DNA of 64,000 nt from Porogramme epimiltina (GCA_900155495.1 FTLJ01000917.1:1-64000), one strand, 5' to 3'. Counted from the stretch's first letter, positions 33,380 to 44,901 are shown. The notes: generated by a model not told the origin, from the sequence alone. Program-made: numbers and translations.

Positions 33380-34536
33380 AGAGTGAACGCTGGTCGGTAG
33401 GGTCATGGGGAGCAGCTGCAATGTTCTACGCAGGTACTTTAAACACAGAGCGTGGGATCAGGATGCAGAACTTGACTCACAAATCTGCACCATCTCTCCG
33501 TGACCGGGGCGCGGAATGTAGGCACCGCATGCTGGGGTCAAAGAAGATACCATCTACTGTACATGTTGAAGCTCATTAGTTGGGCGGTGCTGGCGATAAA
33601 TACCTGTGGAAGGGGCAGGCACCCAGGCCGCCTCTGTGCCGCCTCACCCGTCATTATACGCTGCTTAGCTGCCCCACGCCGCCGCCCGGTGCCCCCTACG
33701 ACGTTTTTCTGGCGATGCGCTGCGGCGATGGTGCCTCGTACTGCGGGACCACGCCTAAGCATCATCCTAGACGTGTCCAACCTTCCGCGCTCGCCATGCT
33801 GGCGCTGCACCACATGTCACTCGGATCCAGACCCGACCCGGTCCGTCTTGTCGATGGAACACCACAAACCCTGCCCTCCAAGGTCCATTTTGCCTTTGAC
33901 CCCCCCCCCCCCCCACCAATATTGCTCGTCGAAAACTGCAGCCTCATCTTCATCGACCTCTTCAACATCTACCGAGTACCCATCTCCGTCCAGTTTCCCA
34001 TTGAACTCATACTTCCGTCGTTCGGTGCCTTACAGGGGAAGTTCGTGACACATGATCGGCCCTCGAGGGTGTAATTCGGAAGCAAGGACTTTGATTAGAA
34101 GGGGGGCAGGAGGCCGGAAGTCGGCAACACGATTTTTGGGAGGTGGAGGTCGGAAGAGAGATCGCACGAAAACGTTGGCGCTCGTTGAGCGTCCTCAATT
34201 CCGATACATAATAAGACCGGCGGGGCTTGCACATACTGATGGCAACACAGCGACGAAGGAAGGTGCGAGCACACGAGCTAGATCAATATCTGGCAAGGAG
34301 AAAAGTCCCCCGCGCTGGCCTCCTAGTGTCCATGCACAAGCTGCTCTACTCCAGCTAGTACTAGATATATATGTACTAGCCCAGGTAAAGGGGCCTGCGT
34401 TACTACATAATGTCGTTTGCTCGCTTTCACGCCTCCTACTACTTCTGAGGCGAGTGTATGGCACAGAGAGCTAAACTTATACGGGGGGAGTAAAATGATA
34501 TATACACAAGCTCGTTGAATCTGTTCTTTCGTCAAG
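33380..34536. other. Spacer between array genes F and G
   Basis: No gene recognised although several open frames of 90-180 codons overlap. Contains a run of about sixteen C at 33900-33915. Confidence 0.4.
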
Positions 34537-36179
34537 TCAAACATCGTCACTGGGTCCCCATCCAAGCACCGCTTCGCCTCTCGACTGAGCCACCCACACA
34601 TTCCCGCGCACCCACGAGTTCTCTCTGGCAAAGGGCCCCCACCCCACCCGTCCCGTAAGCCACCCGTTCTTAGGGTTGTACGTCTCCTCGTGGACGAGCG
34701 TGCGCCCGCGCCCCGCGGGGTCCGCCATGCCCGCGCGCGGCCAGTTCAACTCTGGCACGAACGGCGGCGCGGCCTGGAGCAAGAACGCGCCCTCGTACGT
34801 CGGGTGCAGTGTCACGCGTGCGGGCGCGCCGTCAGAGATCGCGGAGAGCGCGAGGCGTGCGTCCGGCGGCGCGTCGGCGATCGCGAGCGCGAGCGGCGCG
34901 TTTGTCGCGTGGGCCGAGACGAAAAAGTGGGGCTGGCCAGACGCGTCCTCGCCCACCGCGAGACCTCTCTCGTAGGGCCGGCCCGGGTCGGATCCGCGGC
35001 AGAGGGCTGCGTAGTCTAGATCTGGATAGATGGTACTAGTGTTGGACGTATCTAGGAAGAGTCCTATGTCCGTTTGGATCTCCCTAGGGAGGATGTATCA
35101 GGGTGTCTGGAGAAGGGGGCTATGAGGCAACGCCTACCCGTTGGTCGTGATAAATGTTGCTCCTGGTGAGTGCGATTCTTCCGAGAGATCGTCTCTGACC
35201 AAGTTGACGCGAGCGACGATAGAGGCATTATGGGTCCACAGTAAAGCCCCTTGGGAAGTTGCGGTGAATGTGCCCCCAATGGAGGCATTTGTTCCCGATA
35301 CCCGGATATGCTTGCTGGTAGTAGACTGGCTTTCACATACTTCCTGTCAGAATGACACACGAGCCACTTGCATGTCGTACACGCACCTCCGAAAAGATGG
35401 GGCCGTGAGAGCCGTACAACGAGAGCTCTTCGAGGAACGCGGCTGCTGTCAGGTTGTGCAGAGTTTGCGAGAAGTGCGGAAGGTTCGTCCTCAGCCGGCC
35501 CAACTGGGCAGGCGCGCCTCCGGGTGCAGGGAGGCGCAAATGGATATGTGCACGTAGGGACCGGGTTTCCGCATCACCCCGAGATCCCTGCAGGGTCATA
35601 CATGAGGGCCACGCACGCTCTAAACGTGGTAATTTACTTACGAAAATGCCTAGGCCCCATGTGTCGCCCGCGGAGGTAAAGTAGTGGATGTCGCACATAG
35701 TCAAGCTGTCGAATGTCTTTGGGGAGCTATAGAACACCTCGACTTCTACGATTGCCTCAGTAGAGCCCTGCGGTGCCGTCGCCGACACTTCGAAGTGTCC
35801 GTATGTGAGGTTGGTTTCCGCAGCGTTAAACACTAAGGTCTTGGCGTTGAGGGGGAGATTCAGACTAGCCCTCATATGGTATTCACCCTTCACGTCGGCG
35901 GCGGGCGAAGAGACGCGAGTCCATGTCACGAAGCTACGACAGTGCTTGCGGCGGGCTAGTCCGACAAGGTATCGAATCTAGAGTAAGAACGTTAGGAGAT
36001 TGGAAGCTTAGACCAAGAAAGTGACCTACTTTGGCAATGGCTCCGGGGAGGAAAAGGGGCCAGAGAGCATTCGCGAGGAATAGAAATGCGAAAGCAAGCC
36101 AGAGGCGTCTCTTCAGAGACTTAGGGAGACCCGGGGCAGGGACGCTCCCGGGGTTTTCGGCGTTCGATTTTGAGGTCAT
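34537..36179 (-). CDS. Array gene G: single-pass membrane protein with NAP-repeat ectodomain
   Basis: Five exons (36179-36030, 35977-35642, 35587-35387, 35325-35138, 35083-34537) encode 473 aa, phases 0, 0, 0, 2. Membrane helix 'LAFAFLFLANALWPLFLPG'. Exon 2: 'SLNLPLNAKTLVFNAAETN', 'AIVEVEVFYSSPKTFDSLT', 'DTWGLGIF'. Exon 3: 'LRAHIHLRLPAPGGAPAQLG', 'HFSQTLHNLTAAAFLEE'. Exon 4: 'VSGTNASIGGTFTATSQGAL', 'HNASIVARVNLV'. Exon 5: 'AHATNAPLALAIADAPPDAR', 'HPTYEGAFLLQAAPPFVPE', 'ADPAGRGRTLVHEE', 'LTGRVGWG'. Exons 1, 3 and 4 have exactly the lengths found in gene F, consistent with a recent tandem duplication. Confidence 0.8.
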
Positions 36180-36437
36180 AGAATGAACGTGGGTCGAGTC
36201 ATAGGAAGCTGCTTGTTACACACGCGCTTTAAGCACTTAGAACTGGTAGAAGGCGGGACCGGGACGATGCCGAATTTGACTCACAAATCTGCACACCCCG
36301 TGAACAGGGCGCTGAATGAAATTGGAAGCCTGGCAGGCTGTGGTCAAAGAAGCCATCATCTGCATATTAAGGCTGTCTAGTTGGGCGATGCCGGTGGCAA
36401 CAGATGTCTGTGGGAAGGGTCAGGCGCTACGCGTGGC

Positions 36438-38029
36438 CTAAAACATAAACAGGTAAACATTATCCAGTACAACTACAGGTATGCAACCGCCCCACAGCGA
36501 CAGCACACGGGCTACCGCTTCTCCGCCCCCTCGCGCAACGTGACAGGCTTCCCCGCGCTGCTCAGCTACGCGCTGCTCCGCACCCCCGCCCCGGACGCGC
36601 CTCACGACACCTCGTCCGCAATGTGCCTCGGCGACGCCTCGTACTGTGTGCCCGCGCTTGCGCCCGCCGTCCGCGGAGTCGCGCGCAGCGGTGTCGACGA
36701 CGGCCTGCGCGACCTCGCCTCCCGGCACGTCGAGCACAGATGCGCCCTCAAACGCAGGCGGCAGGCGCGCGTCCGCGAGCACGTGTGTCGTCGCGCCCCG
36801 CGGCCCACGAGCACGAGCGCGCTTGAGGGCAGCTGCGCGGGCACTGCGACGTCGAGCGCGCCGTCCGTGGTCGCGAGCGTGAGCGCGAAGCACCCACTGG
36901 TGCGCGTGGGCGTGCCAGAGGGGAAGCTCGTCCGTGCGGAGATGCCGCTGTGGAGGAGGAGAGGGCAGGGATGAGCACGGGTGAGGGGGCAAGGGGGAGG
37001 GGGACGTACGCGTTCATGGAGGCGTTTGAACGGGCGCCGTCCTTAAGACTGTCGCTGCCACGGAGACCTGGCCGTTGGTGGTCACCAAACTGAGGGAGTC
37101 GGCCGCGTTGAATGTGCCGGCGATGTGGGCGTTCGTGGTGACGACGGTGATGCTTGTCACGGCGAAGTACTGCGAAGCATATGCGACGAGATTGGCGAGT
37201 TGGCATAAATGAGCAAATTATGGAACGTACGGGAGTATCAATGGACTAATTCTCCACGGTCAGCGTTAAATGTCCGAACTCCATTCGATCCGCCAGGACT
37301 TCCTACATAGTGTGCCGGGACTAGGGTAGTTGCGTCTCGAAAGAGTTGACATGCAGGGGTGCTCCACAAGTTGCGGGGAAATGCGCTTGCATGTCAAAGC
37401 TCTCGCCTTCGAGGTGCCAGTTTTGAGGAGTCTGAGACAATCGCTAAGCCCGAGGGCGAAGAAGAACTGAATATGATGCGCACCAGTATTCCTATGCCCG
37501 TTGCGCCAGAGCCCAGGGCCCTCTCGAATACGCAAATGTTGGCCAATGACAACGCCGTGACGGAGTGAAAGCGAGCGTAGATGCTAGCCCCGATATGTCC
37601 TATTAATGGGTCTTGAACGTTGAATAGAGGAGGACTCGATGTTTCCGTGTGTGAGATATCCGCGGCGCACCGAGTGGGGTCGAGGGCCGAGGGCGGCGGG
37701 GGAGGTGGGGGTACAAGGAGTGATCGCGCATTTCCACCGTGGGCCTCAACGCTGACGTGGGTGTAAATGCTGTATGGCTGGTGCGGGACCTCGTGTTGGG
37801 TGGGCTGTGGAAGAGTGTCATACAACGGGCAAGGGGATGTATCGACTGGCTGGGATTCTGGGACCGTGGTGGAAGCGGAGAGATGAGGTCTTCGAGAGAG
37901 ACCTGGGGCGACGGGCCAGGGCGCGCCTTGGCCCTTAGCGAGGAAGACTGTAGACAAAGGGTATCTTCCGAGAGGATTGTGGCTCGAGCTCAGCCCGCGG
38001 ATCCGCAGGATAGCGAAGGGATAGCGCAC
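36438..38029 (-). pseudogene. Array copy H: divergent, frameshifted family member
   Basis: The N-terminal open frame (38029-37394, 211 codons) is Pro/Ser-rich with 'YDTLPQPTQHEVPHQPYS'. A middle block near 37210-37035 reads 'TSITVVTTNAHIAGTFNAAD', 'SLSLVTTNGQVSVAATV', and the C-terminal block (36947 down) reads 'FALTLATTDGALDVAVPAQL', 'ADARLPPAFEGASVLDVPGG', then 'AARDSADGGRKR'. These match the exon 4 and exon 5 motifs of the array. Against the sister copy at 59.6-61.7 kb, one base is missing at about 37041-37046, between 'AATV' and 'DGAR', which puts the donor at the end of the block out of frame; the C-terminus also drifts. I read it as a pseudogene, though an unseen splice choice could rescue it. 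Confidence 0.6.
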
Positions 38030-38364
38030 CGTGACTGCGAGGCTACCTCGAATTTCACGTGTCTTTTAGCGTCAACTTGCAAATCGGGTAATCCCCGTGT
38101 TGCCGTGGTGCCTCCGAATACAGTCCCACAGTCCCGTGATCTGCCACCCTCGAAATCGAGACGACTCTCGTTACTCTCGTTATTATTCCGTTGGGTTCAT
38201 TTTGTCGTCAAGTGAGCCTACCCTTCCCCTGAGAAAGTCGAAATCGCCCCTCAAAGAACGAGTTACATGAGCGGGACTTCGAGAAAGCCCGCTGAATGGG
38301 GTAGGTACTCGATATCTGTTCCTTCGAAGCGAATATTGACTCACGCTACTAGCTCAATGGAGTC

Positions 38365-38847
38365 GCATGCAAATCGTGAAGCTGTATGCACTTTGATCAT
38401 TGTGTCTCCCACGACGGTAATCTCCTCAATTTGGTGCGCTTTTGATGTTTCTAACTCCTGGCTACACAGCGCTATTGCTGTTATGATTAGGAATATCACC
38501 CATGATGCTTCTGATGCCGCCGGTACCTTACGCTGCTGAACTGCCTTCTACAAACGCTAGCATTCTCACGTCCATCAAGAATGGCTCGCAGAATGTGGAA
38601 GTACCCACCACGTGTCTAGAACGGCGTAGGCAACCTTTGGCTGTGGCGAGTTTCCTCTCTACATGTCAGCGCGTCCACTCCTTCTCCCATCCACCGTCTG
38701 TCCTTCTATCCTGTTTACATTTCCGCCACTGCACTGTAGTCCTTCTACAGCATTCCACTTCGTAAAATGCTCCACGCGAAAGGGGTCAAGTTCAGAGAGC
38801 GCTCGCCAACCCTGGAGCCACAACGCCACCAAGACCAAGTAGTACTA
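38365..38847 (+). pseudogene. Truncated 5' end of a NACHT-WD40 gene (NLR copy 1)
   Basis: The stretch is collinear with the promoter/leader of NLR copy 2 (53651-54110): shared runs include AATCGTGAAGCTGTAT, GAACTGCCTTCTACAAAC, CCCACCACGTGTCT and GAGTTTCC/GAATTTCCTCTCTACATG. The coding start is altered (CATTCCACTTCG here, CATGCCACTCCG in copy 2), and only about 25 codons of the N-terminus follow ('LHAKGVKFRERSPTLEPQ') before homology stops at about 38840. The rest of the gene is absent. Confidence 0.65.
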
Positions 38848-39452
38848 TCACTGCCCCAGTGTTCGAAATGCCCCCAGTGTTCGAACGAGTTGTGATGTAG
38901 CCTTCCCCTTTCGACCGATAAGCATATAAATTTACAGACATGCTCTACTATGTATCCCCTTCCTCTCTGCAAAATTTCATAGAGCTTGTGTCACTGTGTC
39001 GCCCGATCTTCACTCTTGAAGACCAAAGCTGCTGGGAACTGGCTGCATTCTCACCATCAATTCCCCGCGGCATCTAGATCATCTTCAGTATACCCCTTGA
39101 AGCTTCTCAAGCACTTACATGGGATGTCTGTGAGTCTGTTCTAGGTATTTTTTAGGCTTCCGGGGGGCATACGCAAGAATGCGTTAAGTATAATGTTCGG
39201 GCGTGACATTTCAGGCTCTACGCCACATCAAATTAAAGTTCCGCCGATTTAGGCGCCCAGGAGACTCCGCTCGCGCCCCTGCTGGTGATGTCGCGCCCTG
39301 GTTGCACATTGCAATTCCTGCTCGCACCTCTTCCTATCCATCGCGTACACTTCTATACACTCTCGCGGGGCCACTGGGGCCCTCGCGCGGCCCCCGCGCC
39401 CCCCTCGCGCCCTCCGCTCACGTGCTCCTCCGGCCTCCCAACACTATCAGCC
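38848..39452. other. Junction and 5' flank of the pogo-like element
   Basis: Starts with two inverted copies of a CGTTCGAACACTGGGG motif (38854-38867 and 38872-38887). No gene seen. The left end of the pogo-like transposon should be here, but I could not identify its terminal repeat. Confidence 0.35.
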
Positions 39453-41902
39453 ATGGCTCGGCCGAAGTCTGTGCGCCGCCCCCTTGTCATGGCCAAACAC
39501 AGCAGGCGGGCGGTTCGCAAATACACAGAAAGCACTCTACAAGAAGCATGCGATTATCTCGACTCGCACCCAGGGGAAAGGGCTGCAAGTGTGGCACAGA
39601 AGTTTGGTATTCCACAATCAACACTTTCGGAGCGCTATCGTGGTATTCACGCGCCGGCACGCGAAGCACACGAGGATCAACAATGGCTGACGCCAGATGA
39701 GGAAGTTGCTGTAGCGGACTGGCTGGTGCATCTGGCAGATCAAGGTTCTCCGGTGAAGAGAGTTACCATACTCAGCACGGTCAATTCAATTACAGGCGCG
39801 TCAAAGCCCCCAAATAGAAAATGGATCGACCGCTTTCTCGACAGACATCCAGAACTCACGCTGGGGAAGCCATCAGGCCTTGATCCAAAACGGGCACAGG
39901 CATTCAACAAACCAGTGGTCGACGACTATTTCAAGCAGCTTGAGGCCCTCGTCAAGACACACGACATTCCATGGAGTCACGTGTACAACATGGATGAGAA
40001 GGGCGTGCAGAGGGGTGGAGGTCGGAGGCTTCAGAACACAAAGTATTTTGTACCGAGGGGGCGGCGACCCAAGTACAAGTTGTGGAGTGGGAATCTCGAG
40101 CTTGCAACAATCATTGAATGTGTCAGCGCAGACGGTGAGAGCCTGCAGCCAGGGTTCATTTTTCCAGGCAAAGAATTCCAGCGGGAATGGTTTAAGTATG
40201 TGGATTCACGTATTCTGTAAGTTATTGTGCTTTAATACATAAGGATACATCAAGCTCACAGGTATCTAGGTGTTGCACCTCTCCAAATGGGTGGACGGAC
40301 GACTATTTATGTACAGAATGGTTCACAAAGTCCTTTATTCCCCAAGCAGAAGCACGCCGGGAGTCTGATGCTCCGATTCTTCTCATCCTTGATGGACACG
40401 GATCTCACGTCACTGCGGACATGCGTCGAATTGCAATAGATCATGGGATCCATATCTTGTGTCTTCCTCCCCACACCACGCATCGCCTCCAGCCTCTCGA
40501 CGTTGGCGTCTTCGGACCTCTCCAAACGGCATGGCTCAAACGGTGTAATGAGTACTATGTAATTTCTGGAGGTTACGAGATTCCAAAGCGGAGCTTCGTG
40601 CAGGAGTACATGAATGTTCGCAATGCGACATTCACTCAAGATCTCATCAAGAAGGCCTGGTATCGTAGTGGAATCACTTCTGGAACATTTTCGGGCAACT
40701 TCTTCACGGATGCCGACTACGCACCTAGCCGGTCAACCTCAACTTCCGCCATGCAGGTTCCTCCCTCCTTCCCGACTCTCAACCCACTCTATGGCGACGA
40801 CAGCATCCCTTGTGGCGACATCTCTAGGGCCCCGGAGGCCCCATCTATTCCTTTAGATCCCCCAGTGACTCCCTCTTCTTCCCAGACACAGGCAACCGTC
40901 GAGGAACTCCCCACAACCTCCCCACCTCTACCCCGCTCTCAAGACACACACGGAGATGCGCTGGAGTCCGACGAGGATAGTTCATCCGATGGGTCTGAGA
41001 TTGAAGATCTCGCGCCCGAGGATGTAGATGGGATAGGAGGCGGCCTCTTCTGTGATGGAGCAGATGGTTGCCCTTCATCGTCCGGTGAGTGTATTCCAAA
41101 GCTTCCTATCTATGCAGATGTTCAACTATCGACAGGTTCATTGAACACCGGCGCCCTCCTTTCATATGCTGACCGCCGTGCTGGAGTGCTGTGGCAGGCT
41201 GCGCGAGCTCACGTTCACCGGCAGAGCCAGGCGCCACCTGGCACCCCCGGGCCTCACCCTTCTCGCACTGTTGTTCCCAACTCCGACCCCCGATCTCCCG
41301 CACAACAGCTCCAAGACGCGCTCGACCGCATCCGGGAGCTTGAAAATGTTAATTCAGCACTCTCGCTTTCAAATCTGCAGCTTCAGGCCTATGGCCGCTT
41401 TTCCGAGATGCACTGCAGGCTAGCATACTCACACATCAACACGCTGCAGCAGCAGCTCACTCATAAGAAGGCACGAAAGGCAAACGGACGCAAGAAGACG
41501 ATACACATCAATGCACGCTGTATCACAACCGGAGAAGGAGCACGTCAATGTGAGCAAGAGGAGGCAGCGCGAGCAGCGGAGGAGGAGGAGCGGGAGGCGG
41601 CGCGTGTGCGGAAGGAGGACGAGGAGCGCACGAAGAGGGACGGTTGGGAGTGTGCTGCGCGCGACAACGGACTCAAGTACACCGGCGCGCTCACGGGGAA
41701 GAACAAAGACAAGCTTCAAGAGATCGCATTCGGATTAGGCCTCACAACAGCACACACGAAGAACGAGCTCATTGACGACATTGTACGCTTTCTCGCCGCG
41801 CACCCTGCAACTGCCACGCTCCCCAAATATTCTGGTCTCAACACCGGGTCTCGCAAACGACCTGCCCCTACAACTGAGGCCGACGAGAACGTCCCTCCGT
41901 AA
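39453..41902 (+). CDS. Pogo/Tigger-like DDE transposase with SAP-like C-terminus
   Basis: Two exons (39453-40216 and 40270-41902; 53-nt intron) encode 798 aa. Order of domains: an N-terminal helix-turn-helix ('ASVAQKFGIPQSTLSERYRG', ~55-75); a CENP-B-type second HTH ('WLTPDEEVAVADWLVHLADQ'); and a DDE_1 catalytic core with the three acids in 'YNMDEKGVQRGG', 'LLILDGHGSH' and 'HRLQPLDVGVFGP'. The C-terminal 300 residues are Ser/Pro-rich, then coiled ('EEAARAAEEEEREAARVRKE'), and end with 'NKDKLQEIAFGLGL' and 'TKNELIDDIVRFLAAHP', a SAP-like DNA-binding motif. The catalytic acids and the frame are intact, so it may encode an active enzyme. Element: cut-and-paste transposon. Confidence 0.88.
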
Positions 41903-41916
41903 TAATGTAGTACGAG

Positions 41917-42115
41917 GGATGCATCCAAGTCGGATGGCATCCGACAGACGGATGCATCGATCCGACGACTTTTGCATCCGAGTCCAAAAAAAGTGTTTTT
42001 TTGTTTTTTCGGATGCATCCATGGATTCACTTGGTGCATCCAAGTGAATCCGAAGAAAAATAACTCCGGTGGGATGCATCTGAAGGGATACGGCGCATTC
42101 CACCTGCATCCGAGG
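41917..42115. repeat. GGATGCATCC palindrome cluster (3' end of the pogo-like element)
   Basis: Just after the transposase stop, the 10-bp palindrome GGATGCATCC or close variants occur at 41917, 41949, 42012 and 42071, with related GCATCC words between. Part of the block (41936-41958) recurs in inverted orientation at ~51575-51600. This is consistent with subterminal transposase-binding repeats. Confidence 0.55.
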
Positions 42116-42174
42116 GAAGCCGGCAGGCGCTTAGTAATGTAACACGTGGGAACACGAGCTCAGGCGTGCGTATC

Positions 42175-42341
42175 ACGGCGAAGCTTGAAGCTTGAAGCTT
42201 GAAGTTGAAGCATTTATCGACGCGTCCAAAGCAAGCCACCCCATCCTTTCATATAAGTATCGTTGACGGCATCGTTGGGCTTGGCTTCACTAAGCCCTCC
42301 GGCATTCATGGTGCCCTCACTAAGGCCGCTAAGATGACTGT
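42175..42341. other. Short tandem repeat and an isolated coding-like word
   Basis: An (AAGCTTG)n run at ~42178-42203, then a frame at 42250-42335 reading 'IVDGIVGLGFTKPSGIHGAL'. The DGIVGLGF word resembles a conserved loop of A1 aspartic proteases, a family whose C-terminal half lies at 50.4-51.2 kb, but it is too short to call. Confidence 0.25.
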
Positions 42342-43510
42342 ATGACCGACGGCGGCAACTTCAAGAAGAGCCAAGTTCTGTACAACCCGTTTGCGGGCAA
42401 CCCGAAAGATCCCTTGAAGTCCATCGCATCCTCGCTACAGAGGACATCGGAGGTCGGTGCCAGCGACATTGCCAGATCTTTTACTATTGGTACGCCTCCT
42501 ACTTTCATGTGCTAAGCTCGCCATTCATACTGTTTTTGTATAAGCGAATATGAGGGGTTCTGGCTCTCATGGTCGTGGGGACAGTCATGGTCGCCGCCAC
42601 GTAAGGTACATCCAGTACCATCAAACCCTAGGGGCTCATTCAAGCCGTCCGTTCAGCTTGAGGTCCGCTGCTACGGATCTGGTTTCCGCGGTCGTCACAA
42701 CAGCTACACTCGCTACGATGTATGCCGAAGCCTCAAAGTGCAGTGATATGTTGAGCTAATGGATTTTGGTATAGCTTCAAGAGGCCCATTGCCACGGGTC
42801 AGGCTCCCGTGGCCGCCGTGAGGTTCGTCCTTGGACGAACCCTCAAAATGCTCATATTCTCATGTGACTTTTTACAGCTCGAGGCTCGTCGTCATGATTC
42901 CGCTCTCGCGGCTGCGGTGACAGCCACAAGGCTCGCCGTTACGTACGCTCCTACTCACCTTTGCATCCTCCATCTGCTCATGGCCCTTAAAAATATATAG
43001 CTCGAGGCTCGATGTCACGGCTCTGGCTCTCATGACAGCCACGACAGTCACACGACTCAGTCCTTGAACATTGTCCAATATGGCCAAGGAGGTGAGTGTT
43101 GCCGGTCTTTTGCCCATTGTGAGTTCCACTTACAAGCATTTTCTCAAGACATTACCCAAATCACGCCTCACGGTCTGATGAAGGCTAGTTTCTACCTCAA
43201 TGGCAAGCCCCTTGCTCGTTGTACATGCTTGTCATCCTCACTGATGCCCCCTGGCGACCCATCACATCCAATTTGGTCTTCCTACCTTGCCAATCAGTCC
43301 CACTTGTTCGATCCTCCCGAACCTCAACTTTCCGAAAATGTGTTATCAAGTCGTCTCTCCGAACTTCGTTAGCGAGTTCGTGGAAATCCATTTCTGGCAC
43401 GGATTCTCTGCAAACCCTCCTGAGCTTGTCTATCGCTCAGACCATGAAACGAACCCCTTCCTGGTCCCGCGCCCTGGGGCAAGACTCCTCAAGATCCCGG
43501 CCAAGACAGC
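42342..43510 (+). pseudogene. 5' part of a repeated-microexon gene, interrupted by the hAT element
   Basis: A possible first exon (42342-42489) starts 'MTDGGNFKKSQVLYNPFAGN' and is followed by short exon-like units 42545-42600, 42657-42719, ~42773-42838, 42878-42940 and ~42999-43058. They code for variants of LEARRHGSGSRGRGDSHGRRY, each bounded by splice-like AG and GT(A/R). One unit (42878) has lost a base and another lacks a donor. Further on, 43287-43510 reads 'FVEIHFWHGFSANPPELVYR' and 'SDHETNPFLVPRPGARLLK', part of an uncharacterised Agaricomycete protein family that continues on the far side of the transposon. Function unknown; RG/RS-rich repeats often bind RNA, but that is only a possibility here. 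Confidence 0.5.
43503..43510. repeat. Left 8-bp target-site duplication of the hAT element
   Basis: AAGACAGC, identical to 49283-49290. Eight bp is the hallmark length for hAT transposons. Confidence 0.9.
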
Positions 43511-43659
43511 TAGTGATGTGAGGGCTCGGGCTTTAGGCCCTCAGGCCCTAGGCAGCCGGCCCTCCCAAGCCCGGCCGGCCTGAGCCCGCGACAAGGCTTG
43601 CAAGGCTTGAGGGCCCGGCTTTTGGTTTCGGAAGCCCGAGCCGGGCCCTCAAGCCCGGG

Positions 43660-44901
43660 CCTGACGGTGCCTCCCGTATCGGGAAGGGAGGCTGTGGCTG
43701 AGTAGAACTGTATAGTTCTTCAGCCCACCAATTGTCCGTCATCGTCGTTGTCGATGACGGAGTAATACACTTTAGAGTTAAGCTCCACTACCCGCCTGTC
43801 CCACCCTGCCGGTCCTGAGAATGCCCAACGAAACGGCGACACCGACTGCGCCGACAACAGCTCCCTTGACTCCCACCCTCCCACTACCTCCTCCCAACGC
43901 CGCCCCGCCTGTGGCAGCCCCAGTCCATCCGGCACCGGCGGCGGTGGCACCACAGGGCCTCCATGGTACGTCACTCTCCATATAGCAAGTCTATAATCAC
44001 ATTAAGCATGCTTCCTCGCAGGCGACCTGGCCGTGTGGTACCCCCATAGGGCTGCACTCTACGCTGCCGCTGACATCAAGCATTTTTTCACGCCGAAGTA
44101 CCAGCACAACGGACATCCGAGGCGTGATTGCAACCTCTGTTCGTGAGTACATTTCGGTTTTATATTGCTCGTTACATAGAGATACTCACCGTCAATACTA
44201 TTATGTTCGTGTGCAGAGCGAATGGCAAACCGGGTGGAATTATTGCCCATGTAAGCACCCTCCGCCGCCACCTTATATCAAAGCATCGAGTACGTCATGC
44301 CAATATTATATTGTCTCCGATGATGTGAGCTAATCCAGACTTTAGGACATATATCGTGCATGGTGCGACTCAAAATTCGGTCCGGAGCAACAGTAAGTCC
44401 CCATTAGCTCCAGGGTGACGAACATACGACCAACGTGCATACCATGGGGGCCGTTCCGAAGGCGTTCGCACCATGCATCAGGCGGTTCGAGTGCGGATCG
44501 GAAAGTCTGCTGGATTTGGAGGTATAGTAGGGACACGCTGTTGTTGTATGTGTACTATTTAAGTGTCCGTAATGCGACATTTGAAGTGAAAGTAGGAGTG
44601 CTACAAGGCCTTGAACATGAGGTTCGCCTGCTGAACCTGGACGATCATCTGCTTGACCCACTCCAAGGGTGCAACATATAGTAGAACGTCTAGATTGGAG
44701 CAACAGAGCTTTCCTTAGTGCATCTTACCATGAGGAGCTCGTAAGCTTGCCGCCAAATCGTAATATTAGTTCGCTTTGTAGTCTTATAAGCTCTACTTGA
44801 AGTACTTTGTAACCCCAGGCCCCAGGCGTCGTGCCCGCGGCAGCAAGGGTGTCCGGCGCCTAGTGTAGATTACCGCCGACGCCCACTGCTTCTCTTCCAT
44901 C
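43660..44901. other. Non-coding left interior of the hAT element
   Basis: Between the subterminal GC-rich block and the transposase start. Short open frames only; presumably promoter and 5' leader of the transposase. Confidence 0.5.

Noticed and set aside
33500..34074. Plus-strand open frames of 160-180 codons between array genes F and G
   Set aside because: Two overlapping frames with Pro/Ser/His-rich content, no conserved words, and a poly-C run inside; judged non-coding.
39000..39290. Left terminal repeat of the pogo-like element
   Set aside because: I looked for GGATGCATCC or a mirror of the right flank and found none, so no boundary is called.
42250..42335. N-terminal lobe of the aspartic protease
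   Set aside because: Only one short word (DGIVGLGF) supports it; kept as a hint in a finding but not called as a feature of that gene.
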